Source: Nicotiana tabacum
Taxonomy: Eukaryota; Streptophyta; Magnoliopsida; Solanales; Solanaceae
DNA length: 64,000 nucleotides
Assembly (NCBI RefSeq): GCF_000715075.1
Contig: NC_134082.1
Span: 210,065,948-210,129,947 of the forward strand
Direction: 5' to 3'
Below the pieces are notes generated by a model. That model did not search any database and had not been told where the DNA came from. It was given only the letters and a program-made list of their open reading frames with translations. The translations under genes and the position numbers were made by a program. Below are positions 45,601 to 57,599 of the stretch, one piece after another. Positions within the stretch are counted from its first letter, which is position 1; the number at the start of each line of letters is the position of its first letter.

Positions 45601-47550
45601 GATCACAGATTTGGTATAAAGGAACCAAGTTAGAAAGGTGGAAGGTTTTAACTTAAGGGAACTCAGCAAACAATGGAAGAAAATCAATCAGACCAAAATC
45701 AGAGGGAAATATGAACTAATCACAAAATTTGAAAGTCACTTTAGAGGGAGGTTCATCATATATAAGGAGCATGTGAGCATGAAAGAAAATTGTCATGCCA
45801 TTATAAAATCAGTAGAAAATTCAGTGTAGAAGAGTTTAGCAAAATAGTCAGAATCATATGCAAACAAGGAAGTCCAAACTTAGTTCAGAGACTCAAAGTC
45901 AGTCTGAAAGAATTAGGGATCTTTTGAATTAAAAAACCTAGCTAGGGCAATCACAAAGCAAAGATGAGAGGGCAAGAAATTGAATCGAAACATGTTTAGA
46001 AGTTTCAGAAAAGAACTGAAACTTCTTCATGCTTCTTTCAACAACAGAACTCATGAGAAGACATGATAGCAAAGTAACATGCAAACACAGTAGAAGGATT
46101 CAAAGAATATAATGGAAAATACTGATAAGAACAGTAGAAGAAGCATGCTAGAAGAAACTTAAACAGTGCTCAGCAGAAAGCAAATAAAGAAACTTAAGAA
46201 CTTAGTAGGAAAATACAGTAGAAGAACACAAGAACACGGGAAAAGTACAGCAGAAAAATATATAGAAAAACACAGTAAGATAAACATATAAGAACATGGT
46301 AAAAAATACAAGATCACAGTAGAAGCAAATACACACAAAGGAAAAAGAAAGTCAGAAAATACTTAAACATTTTCTCAAAAAACCCTAGATCAGAAAAGAA
46401 ACGGTTTTGAAAGTAATTTTTTGAAAGAAAAGTTAGGGAAATCGTTTGAAAACTCAAACAGCATAGATACACAACGGATCTAAATAAATCAGAGAAAACC
46501 TCAAAGGGTTGGGGTTTCAGAAGAACCCTAGAGACGAGAAAGGCTTTGAAAGGTCACTGATCTGAGTCGGAGAGGTCAGAATCAGGCTCAAACCACCATG
46601 GAATGCCCGAACAGAGCCGGAGAGGGCCGTGGAACCTTGAATCGGCGGAGGCCTGGGTTAAAACATTCGAGTTAAGACCTCGAATCTTCAAGTAACAAGT
46701 GTATAAGGGCAAAGGGGGTGAGTATAGGGCTCCCATGGCCTGAGAAGTCATGGATTCCGGTGGTTTCAAAGTTTGAAGATGGTGAGAGGGGCTAGGGTTA
46801 GGGAATGTTCGAGAGAGTCTGAAAGAGGAGAGGATTTCACAGGCTGCGGGTTAGGGAAAAATAATTTTAGGGTTGGGTGGTGTTTGTGAATTAAAAAAGG
46901 AAAGGGGGAATTATGGTCGTTGATCAAAACGATCAACGACCTGGATCAAAAGAGAAGGCCGGGCGGGTAAAATAAATGGGTTAGGGGCGGGTTAAATTGA
47001 AACTGGGTCGGTCCATTTGGGGTTTGAAATTGGGTTAATTGGGGAGGCTGATTTGGCTAGAATCGAAATAGTTAGGGCTAAATTTTAAATAGCCACTTTT
47101 TCCCTTTTTATTTTATAAAAAATAGTAAAGTGATTTTTGGAAACAAATTAAAGGTACCAAATTAACTAACAATGTACAAATATTAAATTAAAAATACTAG
47201 AATAAATTTTGTAATTATAAATGCAATTAAATCTTAAAATAGGCTAATATTGCAATTAAGTGCAATTTAGCTTTAAAAATACCAAACAAATTTATAAAAA
47301 TGTGCAAAATTACCTTAGCTCTATTTTGGTATAAATATGAAAATAAAATAAGTTAATCACCAAAATGATAATTCGAGGAACAATTATTGGTTTTTGTACT
47401 ATTAGAATAGGGCAATAAATTGATTTAAAAAATCTTTTTAAAAATTAGAAAAAAATACTAAAACACTTGGACATACTTATATATGCATATACATGCTATT
47501 TTGAAAGTATTTTGCATATAAAATATACAGTGAAAAATTGGGTATCAACA
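42647..47550 (-). repeat. E6 3' LTR
   Basis: 4904 bp, the partner of 58228-63114. Sense start TGTTGATACCCAATTTTT at 47550. The repeat cluster of TCTACATGAATGCAGAAGTG units lies at about 43960-44400. Confidence 0.93.
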
Positions 47551-48189
47551 GCTGCCCCTCTTTACTCGGGAAGGATGAAAGAGTTATCGGGTAAAGATAT
47601 GATGGCCAATTTTGACCGAACGAAATGGTTTGAAAAATTTGACCGATTTTTGGCTCCTGATCTGCCTACATATCCTCGGTCTTACAGGAATCAGACCATA
47701 TGTAGTTCAGGATATGTCGGCGGAATACGCCGATGGATGTTTTCCATGACGGACGCGCTATTTGGGATGGTCAAAATCTGACAGGGTTGTGAGAAACTGG
47801 AGCAGGATTACTCCTGTTGAGACGGCCATTATTCGCCGGTTTACCTGCAAATAAGCAATACAAGTGTATACTGTGCGAAAAATTTAAACATGATGCAAGT
47901 TCCCATTGGACCATGAATATTGTCTTTGGACGGTTAGGATGATGTCCTCAGACCATGATGTCCTGGGCCATGAAGTGTATAATAAGGATTCGCAGGCCTT
48001 GAAATGATGCTCTCGGGCTATGAGAATGATGCCTCCGAACTATGATGCCTTTGAATAATGATATGCAAAAGATAAAAGGAGTCCTTAGGCCATGGCATGG
48101 CGTTCTCGGGCTATGAAGATGGTGCCTCCGAACAATGATTCCTTTGGACAGATTGGCGATCTTTCAGCCCATGAGATGATGTAAATGAA
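47551..48189 (-). other. E6 polypurine tract and 3' flank
   Basis: In sense, GAGTAAAGAGGGGCAGC abuts the 3' LTR at 47551 and is the likely PPT. The rest is 3' non-coding DNA with loose TATGATGCC..CGGGCTATG phrases at 47990-48130 that foreshadow the repeats. Confidence 0.65.
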
Positions 48190-48605
48190 GTGGCGATCTT
48201 TCAGCCGATGCAAGGTATAAATGAAGTGGCGATATTTCAGCCATGCAAGATGTAAATGAAGTGGCGATCTTTCAGCCGATGCAAGGTATAAATGAAGTGG
48301 CGATCTTTCAGCCGATGCAAGGTATAAATGAAGTGGCGATCTTTCAGCCATGCAAGATGTAAATGAAGTGGCGATCTTTCAACCGATGCAAGATGTAAAT
48401 AAAGTAGCGATCTTTCAGCCGATGCAAGATGTAAATGAATTGGCGATCTTTTAGCCGATGCAAGGTATAAATGAAGTGGCGATCTTTCAGCCATGCAAGA
48501 TGTAAATGAAGTGGCGATCTTTCAGCCGATGTAAGGTATAAATGAAGTGGCGATCTTTCAGCCATGCAAGATGTAAATAAAGTGGCGATCTTTCAGCCGA
48601 TGCAA
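48190..48605 (-). repeat. E6 minisatellite 1 (GTGGCGATCTTTCAGCC, 34-36 bp)
   Basis: Twelve units of GTGGCGATCTTTCAGCCGAT plus GCAAGGTATAAATGAA, alternating between 34 and 36 bp because of a CCATG versus CCGATG difference. Confidence 0.9.
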
Positions 48606-49073
48606 GATGGAGGTAGAGCTTAACCTCGGAAGGTAGAATGGTAACCTTATGCAATGCAGAGAATGCAAATGGAGGTAGAGCTTAACCTCGGAAGATAGAA
48701 TGGTAGCCTTATGCAATGTAGAGAATGCAAATGGAGACAAAGCTTAGAATGGTAGCCTTATGCAGTGCAGAGAATGCAGATGGAGGTAGAGCTTAACCTC
48801 AGAAGGCAGAATGGTAGCCTTATGCAATGCAGAGAATGCAGATGGAGACAGAGCTTATCTCGGAAGGAAGAATGGTAGCCTTATGCAATGTAGAGAATGC
48901 AGATGGAGACACAGCTTAGTCTCAGAAGGCAGAATGGTAACCTTATGCAATGTAGAGAATGCAAATGGAGGTAGAGCTTAACCTAGGAAGGCAGAATGGT
49001 AGCCTTATGCAATGTAGAGAATGCAAATGGAGACAGAGCTTAGTCTCGGAAGGCAGAATGGTAGCCTTATACA
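48606..49073 (-). repeat. E6 minisatellite 2 (about 62 bp)
   Basis: About seven units of GGAGGTAGAGCTTAACCTCG, GAAGGCAGAATGGTAGCC and TTATGCAATGCAGAGAATGC. Some units have GAGACAGAGCTTAGTCTC instead. Each starts with a self-complementary GAGGTxxAGCTTAACCTC. Confidence 0.9.
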
Positions 49074-49788
49074 GGAAGTAAAATGGCAAATGGCAATAGA
49101 GTTTTCTTAGCTGATAGCGGATTGTGGTATCGCGATTGCTGGGGATATTGTGCCTGCTAGGGATACTATTGTGCGGATAGCGGTTGCGAGCGAGTGCAAC
49201 GGTTCGGAGAGTTGTATTCCTGAACTTTGTGAGTGAGCGTATAGTATATTTGATGATTTTGCAACTCAAGTGCCTTCATCCAAAGAAAAATCGTGAGTTT
49301 GTAAAGGGGACAAGGTTAGTTCGTATCCCCGCTGACTTTGCTTGACCTGCTCGACTTTGATCCGGCAATACCGTGTGTATCATTGGGGTAGCGTTGCTAA
49401 ACAAGTCAATTTTAGTAATAAATATGCATGATTTAGTAAAAACATAACATAAGTACATAATTAAGAATAGTTCTCTTTAGATGAACCGACGACTGTGACG
49501 TGGTACAAGACATTGCAACTTCTCTTGCTCCGGAATTTTGAGGGTCCTCCTCAAAATTCTGCCTCAGTTTACTGTGTTGTTGCTTCTGATGACTGTTAAT
49601 GATAAATGGCTGGAATCGACTTCAAAATTTTGAGGGTCCTCAAAATTCTGTCCTAGTTTCCAATAGCGGGAGAAATGGAAATTTTATTGAATTGTGACCG
49701 AACCCATAGGGCTGCTTACGTATCCCCTCTTAAATGGGAATCAAGTCAGGCATAGTTCAAATTACATCATATAAGGAAAGTATAAAGA
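49074..49788 (-). other. E6 post-integrase non-coding region
   Basis: No ORF. It contains two palindromes with AATTTTGAGGGTCCT..CAAAATT (49533-49559 and 49623-49649). Confidence 0.6.
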
Positions 49789-51161
49789 TTACACATAGTA
49801 TCGCTTGACTGCGTCTGAATTGATCGGCTTTGGCTAGACTTCTCCATCCATTTCTGCGAGTATGAGGGCTCCTCCTGTTAGAACCCGGTGAACCATGTAC
49901 GAACCCTGCCAGTTGGGGGAGAATTTCCCTTTGGCTTCATCTTGATGTGGAAAGATTTTATTTAACACCAGCTGCCCTGGTGTGAACTATCTCGGCTTGA
50001 CTCTTTTGTTGAAGGCTCTGGACATTCTATTCTGATAAAGCTGATTGTGGCAAACATGCTTTCATTCTCTTTCCGTCTATAAGAGCTAGTTGCTCGTAAT
50101 GACTCTTCACCCATTCTACATTGTCGAGTTCAGCTTCCTGTATAATCCTTAGGGAAGTAATTTCTACCTCAACGGGAATAACAGCCTCTGTACCGTAAAC
50201 TAGCATATAGGGGGTTGCCCCGGTTGACGTGCGAACTGTGGTGCAGTATCCTAATAAAGCAAATGAGAGCTTATCATGCCACTGCTTATGCTTCTCTATC
50301 ATTTTCCTTAGTATCTTCTTGATATTCTTGTTGGCGGCCTCTACGGCTCCGTTCATCTGAGGTCTATAAGCTGTAGAATTTTTGTGTTTGATCTTGAAGG
50401 TTTCACACATGGATTTCATCAAATCACTGTTGAGGTTGGAGTCCATTATCAGTAATGATTGACTCTGGAATTCCAAATCAACACACGATATGGTCGCGGA
50501 CGAAGTCTGCCACGACTTTCTTGGTCGCTGCTCTGTAAGATGTTGTTTCAACCCATTTGGTGAAATAATCAATTGCTACTAGGATAAACCTGTACCCGTT
50601 TGATGTGGCAGGTTCGATTGGTCCGATAACATCCATCCCTCATGCGGCGAACGACCACGACGATCTTGTTGCATTAAGCTCATTTGGAGGTACATTTATC
50701 ATGTCTGCATGTATCTGGCAGCGGTGGCATTTTCGGACAAACTGGATGCAGTCCATCTCCATAGTCATCCAAAAGTAACTAGCTCGGAGTATCTTCTTCG
50801 CTAAAACAAAGCCATTTATATGTAGACCGCAGGTCCCAGCGTGGATTTCTTCTAGCAGTTTAGATGTTTCTTTTGCGTTGACACATCTTAGCAATCCTAA
50901 ATCAGAAGTCCTCCTGTACAGGATTCCTCCGCTATGAAAGAAATAGTTGGACAACCTCCGAAGTGTGCGTTTCTGAGTAGGATTTGCAAATTTTGGGTAT
51001 TCTCCTTTCGTCAAGTATTCCTTGATATCATGAAACCAAGGCTTTCCGAATGCTTCTTCCTCAACATGAGCACAATAAGCTGGTTGATCATGGATATTTA
51101 CCGGAATGGGATCAACAAAGTTCTTATCTAGATGTTGTATCATGGATGATAGGGTAGCCAA
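49789..51161 (-). pseudogene. E6 integrase
   Basis: The zinc-binding half at 51161-50640 has H-A-G-T-C-G-L-H and C-H-R-C, preceded by GGILYRRTSDLGLLRCVN. It stops at 50640. The catalytic core is broken by frameshift at about 50470; the second part has NSTAYRPQMNGAVEAANKN with the catalytic E, then YGTEAVIPVEVEITSLRI. After a stop at 50027 the C-terminal part (RAFNKRVKPR, LVLNKIFPHQDEAKGKFSPN and a final VKRYYV) ends with a TAA at 49789. There is no chromodomain. Confidence 0.83.
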
Positions 51162-51179
51162 TGCATCGGCAAACTCATT

Positions 51180-51512
51180 CTAGGCTCTGGGAACATGCTT
51201 GAACTCTGTCTTTGTGAACCTCTTTCTCAACTCCTGTACATGATGCAGATAAGGGAGTATCTTGGAGTTCTTGGTCGCCCATTCTTCTCGAACCTGATGT
51301 ATAAACAAGTCTAAATCCCCAGTTACTAGCAACTTTTGGATGTTCATGTCAATGGCCATCTTGATCCCTAAGATGCAGGCTTCGTACTCGGTCATGTTGT
51401 TGGTGCACGGGAACCTGAGCTTGGCAAATACCGTATAATACTGACCGATTTCTAATACTAGGACTGCTCCTATGCCAACTCCTTTGAAATTTACTGCTCC
51501 ATCGAAAAACAT
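51180..51512 (-). pseudogene. E6 second (archaeal-type) RNase H
   Basis: The open frame has MFFDGAVNFKGVGIGAVLVL, NNMTEYEACILGIKMAIDMN and LLVTGDLDLFIHQVREEWAT. The D, E and D at DGA, TEYEA and GDLD are the active-site residues of the additional RNase H that Tat-lineage elements acquired. The third motif is usually G-D-S-D-L; here Ser is Leu. Confidence 0.8.
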
Positions 51513-51599
51513 TCTCCAACTATCATAGGATTATACAATGTCTTCTCCAATGAATGATACCTCTTCATCAGGAAAATATGTTTTCAATGGTTTGTATTC

Positions 51600-51880
51600 T
51601 CCGTCCGCAGGATTTTCAACAAGGTGATCTGCTAGTGCCTGTCTTTGATTGATTTCTGAGTCACGTAGACAATGTCAAATTCACTCAATAGGATTTGCCA
51701 CTTGGCCAACTTGCCAGTGGGCATGAGCTTCTGAAAGATGTACTTCAAAGGATCCATCCTTGATATGAGATATGTAGTATAGGCACAAAAGTAGTGCCTC
51801 AACTTCTGAGCTACCCAAGTCAAAGCACAATAGGTTCATTCTAACAGAGAATACCGAGCCTTGTATGGGGTGAACTTCTT
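51600..51880 (-). pseudogene. E6 first RNase H, C-terminal part
   Basis: The frame at 51823-51632 reads MTWVAQKLRHYFCAYTTYLI then GKLAKWQILLSEFDIVYVTQ. This is the end of the RNase H attached to RT in gypsy elements. Confidence 0.65.
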
Positions 51881-53500
51881 ACTGAGGTAATAGATGGCCT
51901 GCTCCTTCCTCCCTGTTTCATCATACGGCCCTAGAACACAACCGAATGCTCCATCCAATACTGCGAGGTAGAGTAATAAAGGTCTACCTGGCTCAGGTGG
52001 AACTAGGACTGGTGGTGTTGATAGGTATTCCTTGATTCTATCAAAAGCTTTTTGTCAATCATCAGTCCATTTGGTAGCGGTGTCCTTCTTCAACATCTTA
52101 AAGATCGGCTCATAGATAACTGTAGACTATGCTATGAATCGGCTGATGTAGTTAACTCTCCCCAAGAAACTCATCACGTCCTTCTTGTTCTTTGGCGGTG
52201 GCAGTTCTTGAATAGCTTTGACCTTTGATGAATCCAGTTCTATTCCTCGGCGACTCACAATAAACAAGTAGCTTTCCAGTAGGAACCCCGAATGCAAATT
52301 TTGCGGGATTCAGTTTTAGATTGTACCTTCGTAGTCTAATGAAGAATTTCCTCAAATCTTCCATGTGATCAGCGGCTTTCTTGGACTTGATAATAACATC
52401 ATCTATGTACACCTCTATCTCCTTGTGTATCATATCATGGAAGATAGTAGTCATGGCCCTCATGTAGGTGGACCCTGCATTCTTCAACCTGAATGGCATC
52501 ATCTTGTAGCAGTACATTCCCCATGGCATAATGAATGCTGTTTTCTTAGCATCTTCTTCATCCATCCAGATCTGATGATACCCAGCGAAACAATCTACAA
52601 ATGATTGCAACTCATGTTTGGCGTAATTATCAATCAGGATGTGTATGTTTGGCAAGGGGAAGTCGTCTTTCGGACTGGCCCAGTTGAGATCCCGGTAGTT
52701 GACATAGACTCTAACCTTCCCGTCCTTCTTCGGTACTGGCACGATGTTGGCTAGCCATGTCGGATATTCTACTACTCTGAGAACCTTAGCTTTGACCTGC
52801 TTAGTGACTTCTTCCTTGATTTTCAGACTCATGTCGGGTTTAAACTTTCTAAGCTTCTATTTTACCGGTGGACATGTCGGATCAGTTGGTAGTTTGTGTG
52901 CTACAATAGATGTACTCAAACCAATCATGTCATCATATGACCAGGCGAATACGTCCTCATATTTCTTCAGAAATTCTATGTATTCTTCATTTTCCGATGG
53001 TGACAAATGAACGTTGATCCGAGTTTCTTTGATATTTTCTGTATCCCCAGGTTAACAATCTCAGTCTCGTCCAGGTTGGACTTAGGTCTGTTCTCAAAAT
53101 TCTCAACTTCCTTAACAATCTCTTCCGGTATTTCATCTTCCTCTAAATTTGTGTCTGTTTGTTGCGTTGTCTCGTTGCATGTCACAGTCATTGGTTCATC
53201 AAGATAGGTAATAGTAATGTTGTATAAGTAAAGTAATGAGAGAAAAACAATAAAAGTAAGATTTGTAAGGAAACCGAAATGCTTTGATAAATTCCATAAC
53301 TGTTTTGAGCATTGGAAGATCTTATTTCGAAAATTCAAAAATGCGAAAGGAAAATCAACTAGTAAAAATAAAAGATAGTGCATGATGCTTTGTTCAGCCT
53401 TGCTACCCCAAGGCTTTCCGGGCTTTGGTGGTTCTGATGGTCCAATTGTTGAGGCATTCTCCTCTGCTCACTACCTGTATGGAAGGGCCTTCCTCCCCTC
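51880..53500 (-). pseudogene. E6 reverse transcriptase
   Basis: The acidic lead-in (TNLEEDEIPEEIVKEVENFE) sits at about 53100-53200. The RT itself is open at 52832-52152: EVTKQVKAKVLRVVEYPTWL, VPKKDGKVRVYVNYRDLNWA, DFPLPNIHILIDN, then MPFRLKNAGSTYMRAM and the catalytic YIDDVIIKSK. The G of the usual M-P-F-G-L-K-N-A-G is Arg here. A frameshift near 52260 breaks the thumb, and further decay follows to about 51880. Confidence 0.85.
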
Positions 53501-53599
53501 CTCCTCGAGAACAACACAACAATCCATGTCATTGTCCTCTAAGAACAAGTTTCTCACAGCTGCTAGTGCTTCCTCTTCTTTCGACCCATAGATAACATC

Positions 53600-53971
53600 G
53601 GCCGGCTGGAAAGTCTGCTCCAAATGTGGTATTGGCTGCTATAGTGGATGGTAAAGACTGTGCCATGGTGGAGACCAGTGGTTGAATTCCTCCTAGGTGT
53701 ACTCATATCCCATACCGAAAGTAGTGCCATGTTTCTTCAGTTTGATAGGCTTGGTGATTCCTTGGAGGTTCTTGCCAAGTCCCTTGCCAGGTTCATATCC
53801 GCTCCAGTTCAATATGCTGTCAATTTTGTTGTCCCACCATTTGTCTTTGTCAACGGCGTTGACTCGCTCGATGTGGTGATAGGTTTCCCCGCCTATATTT
53901 CTCCTTCCTCCAATCGTTGGGATAGTTTGGAGACTGTATATGGGATTGCTACCGTCGTCGTGAATGATCAC
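53600..53971 (-). pseudogene. E6 G-patch segment between protease and RT
   Basis: The minus frame from 53971 reads ILNWSGYEPGKGLGKNLQGI followed by TKPIKLKKHGTTFGMGYEYT. The G-Y-x-P-G-x-G-L-G-K pattern is a G-patch, a glycine-rich RNA-binding motif. It is found between protease and RT in a subset of gypsy elements. Confidence 0.7.
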
Positions 53972-55020
53972 CTCTTGATGGTTTTTTCAAATTTCACCGC
54001 CTGATGTAGTGTTGATGCTACGGCCCCAACGGTATGAATCCACAGCTGTCCTAATAGTAGATTGTAGGATGCCGGCACATCTATTACTTGGAAATCGACA
54101 TCGAACCAAGTAGGCCCCATTTGCAAGCATAAACTAATTTCCCCAATGGTGGATCTTTGGGAACCGTCAAAAGCTTTGACGTTGATGGACCCGTCCTTGA
54201 TCTCATGCAGACCCTTTCCCAATGTTCTGAGTGTTACCAACGGACAAATATTGAGGATGGACCCTCCAGCAATCAGGACCCTAGTGATAAAATAATCTTC
54301 ACATTGCACGGTGATGTGCAACGCTTTATTGTGACTCAACCCTTCTGGTGGAAGCTCATCTTCATGAAAAGTGATCTCGTGACTTTCCAATACCTGCCCT
54401 ACCATATTTGTCATTTCTCCTCCGGTGATGTTGCTTGGTACATATGCCTTGCTCAGCACCTTTAGCAAGGCATTCTTATGTACGTCGGAACTTTGCAGCA
54501 AAGCTAGGATAGAAATCTGTGCTGGTGTTTTGTTCAGCTGATCAATGATTGAGTATTCCTTGGCTTGTATCTTTCTACAGAGATCGTCGGGCTCGGTTTC
54601 AGTGATGGTCAGCCGACCAGAGGCCTGCTTACTCGACTCAGCTAAATGCTCAGGAGTATAAACCCTGCCGGTTCTTGTCATACACTGTGCCGCAACGGCT
54701 TCCCCGAACTTGACCTTCCCTTTTCTTCTTGCCTCGGCTGTGTAATCCCAAGGTATGGCATTTGTATAGAACGGTGTTACGGCCGACATTGCTACTGGAA
54801 TGGGCACCTTTACTTCGAACGGAACATGTATTTTGGAGGGTAAAACCGCAACTTTAAACGGTGCAGGTGCATTTGTTGGAGACCCAAACTCGACCTCAAT
54901 TGGTGTTGGCGTCTTTGCAGGGGGTGGTGCTTCAAACTCAAGTGGTACAGACATGTTTACCTCGGCATCCCCAGAAGGCTGAGTCTGGACTACAATCTGA
55001 TTAAGGGTGACTATTGGCAT
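53968..55020 (-). pseudogene. E6 protease region
   Basis: A 350-codon open frame. The first 120 residues are Pro/Val-rich linker, then IPWDYTAEARRKGKVKFGEA and TRTGRVYTPEHLAE, which commonly precede the Tat-type protease. The retropepsin at about residues 240-330 has RVLIAGGSILNICPL where the family has V-L-V-D-G-G-S-A-L-N-I-C-P. The catalytic Asp is Ala in this copy, which would inactivate it. The flap and C-terminal strand (FQVIDVPASYNLLLGQLWIH) are recognisable. A stop at 53968 ends it, followed by the G-patch segment. Confidence 0.8.
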
Positions 55021-55781
55021 TTTTGGTTCGTCACCTTCTGTGATTAAACCGATCGATCATTTGGGATGCCAATCATCCTCTATTTCAATCATGTGAACAC
55101 CTCCACCCTTATGGTCCGGCAGAGGGTTGTTGCAGACATTCGGAGTAGGCTCCTTTGCCACAATGATCTTGTTATCAATCAAAGTCTAGATCTTGTCTTT
55201 CAGAGAGCGGCATTCATCAATGGTATGTCCTTTCATGCCGGAATGGTATGCACAGGATTTATTCGGATTAACCCACTGAGAAGGGTTTTCAGGGGTTATA
55301 GCAGGGATAGGGGTGATGTAATCGGCAGCTTTGAGCCTTTCATAAAGCTGGTCAATCGGTTCAGCAATGGCGGTATACTGTTTGGGGGGTTTGCAGTCGA
55401 AATTTAGTCGAGGTCTAGGAAAGTTTTGGCATGTGGGAGGTGATTAATAATGGGATGATTGAGCATTATAGGCTTGGTAGACATGTACGGATTGGGAATA
55501 TCTGGGTGAAGTTGGTTGATATGTAGGAGGTGGGGTGATTGGTAAGTAGGTGGTGGAGTTTGGTAAGAGGGTGAGGGTGCTTGGTAATTCGGGGTAGGCT
55601 GATATGTGAGTGGAGGTATCGGATAGGCTTGGTATTTGATAGGGGATTGGCTCTTTGTGCAACCGTTACGGCACTTACGTCCCTTTTCTTAGACGTACCA
55701 CCAGACTATAAAGCCTTATTGTTAGCTTGCAAAGCTTCAAAGTTCGTAACCATACCACTTTTGATGCCCTCTTCAATCCTT

Positions 55782-56801
55782 TCACCCAGCTTGATAATGT
55801 TTGAAAAATTTCTGGCTTTCAATCAACATCAGCCTTTCATAGTACTGCGGGTCTTGAGCCCGGACAAAAAACTTGTTCATTTGTTCTTCTTCTAAAGTAG
55901 GTCTGACCTTAGCAGCTTCTGATCTCCAGCGAGTAGCATACTCGCGGAATGTTTCCGTGGGCTTCTTCTTTAAGTTCTGAATGTAGAACACATCTGGTGC
56001 ATTTTCTGTATTGAACCTAAATCTGTCCATAAAGTCGGACACCATACTCACCCAATTTGGCCATTTTTTCGAGTCTTGGCTGATGTACCAAGACAGAGCA
56101 TCTCCTTTTAGACTCCTCATAAAAAGCTTCATGTGAATCCTTTCGTCTTTCCCTACTCCGACCAGCTTGTCGCAGTATGTTCTCAAGTGGACTCTCGGAT
56201 CCCCTGCACCATCAAACATCTCGAACTTAGGAGGTTTGTACCCCTCGGGCAGTTCGACATCCGGTTGTATGCAAAGATCTTCGTAGTTCAACCCTTCAAT
56301 CCCCTTGTTTCCTTCGACACCCAGAATTCGACTAGTCAATTTCTTGAGTTCCGCAGTCAGGTTTCTGATGAGTAAGTCTTTATCATAAGATTCGGGTGTG
56401 CTTGAGACAGGTTGGGTGGAGTGTGGAATGGTTTCCACATAGATGGGGGTGTTATGGTGGGCGTGGAAATGATCATTTGTGGAATTCAGAGATTCTGGGA
56501 TGAGCAGTGGAGTATTGCTGGATGTATGGCATGTATTGCAGTGGTGGTGAGGAGCGGGATGGTTTTGTGGTATTGGGATGTTTTGTGGAGGCGTGCGGTT
56601 TTGAGCGTTTAGAAAATTGATATCTAGAGTGGTGAGGGAAAATGACAAGTTTGCCAGATTCCGAACCTGATCAAGTTCCTCCTGAAATTTCAACAGTTTC
56701 TGCTCGAGTTGGGACGCACTTTCTTTGGAGACCTGAGCACCATGAGTGACCTCTACCCGTTCAGTTGAGTTTTCTTTTCAGGTGTTGTTCAAATCTTCCA
56801 T
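55782..56801 (-). pseudogene. E6 gag
   Basis: Structural protein of the particle. The ATG at 56801 (MEDLNNT) is followed by an in-frame TGA after seven codons, then the frame continues. It holds a coiled-coil (QLEQKLLKFQEELDQVRNLA), a His/Pro-rich linker and the retrotransposon gag domain: PPKFEMFDGAGDPRVHLRTY, MRSLKGDALSWYISQD and FYIQNLKKKPTETFREYATR. Frame is lost near 55782. The remainder (ERIEEGIKSGMV, then Pro/Ser/Tyr-rich) continues in another frame to about 55444. Confidence 0.85.
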
Positions 56802-57200
56802 TTTTCCTTTGTTCTTGTTTCTGATAGGACTAGGATGAGGAGTGGGTGGAGGGCCCTTTGATCTTGTGGAATATGATGACGATGCCAGAGTGCACGAACT
56901 AACATTTGGGGAGGGGAATAAATAAAACAAAAAAGGTAACAAGTCATTGCGGATTATAAGAAAGTGTTGCGATATTTAAATACATAGTGCAAGAATGTAA
57001 ATCGTGTCCTAATTTGGGAACCTCGTTGTGCCCGAGGTAGGCCTAGTGACAAGTTGATTTGGAGAACTTAGAAAGTTAAATGCCTCATTTTATTGATAAA
57101 AAGCAGACGAATCCCAAAAAGACACTAAATAACAAGGAATAAAATGTCACTAGTGGTCATTGGCCTTATTACATTTCATAAAGTAAAAGAAAACTCCTAT
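56802..57200 (-). other. E6 spacer between ORF1 and gag
   Basis: No motif recognised, small frames only. Confidence 0.4.
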
Positions 57201-57599
57201 CTATTTGGTCCCAGAAGGACCTTCCTCAGGTTGAATGCTCTCGTTAATCAAATCCTTCAGCTCGCGTAGCTTCACCAGTAGAAATGCCTTTGCCATGTGT
57301 TCTCCTTCATTTCCTTCAGCATTCTGGCAGTTGGTGACTCTCTTCCTCACTTTCCCTTCCAATTCCAGCAGACTGTACCCTAGATATTCCAACTCTTTGC
57401 TAGCTTTGGCGGCCCTCTCTTTCCACTCGTTGATTTGGTCATTTGATGGAAGACTCCTCCACCAGTTCAGTAAGAGTGAGGGTGTGCTAACCATACCGAA
57501 GCTGGGGACCTCGTGCCTCATGTTTCTGCAAGACAAAAGGGTTAGGCCCTTACCCCCACCAGACTCGACTATTAAATACCAATAATTGGCATAAGACAT
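57201..57599 (-). pseudogene. E6 ORF1, upstream of gag
   Basis: Ogre-type elements carry an ORF of unknown role before gag, and this frame has that place. The conserved-looking part starts at about 57531, after TTTTGTCTTGCAG, which reads as a splice acceptor. It continues NMRHEVPSFGMVSTPSLLLN, WKERAAKASKELEYLG and ends EEGPSGTK. A segment from about residue 65 to 120 is rich in Glu, Lys and Leu and could form a coiled coil. No enzyme motif is visible. The ATG at 57599 lies before the acceptor, so the true start is uncertain. Confidence 0.5.

Noticed and set aside
48085..48740. Minus-strand repeat proteins (AERSPLHLYLAS type)
   Set aside because: Translation of minisatellite 1. The frame differs among units and there is no start context or conservation.
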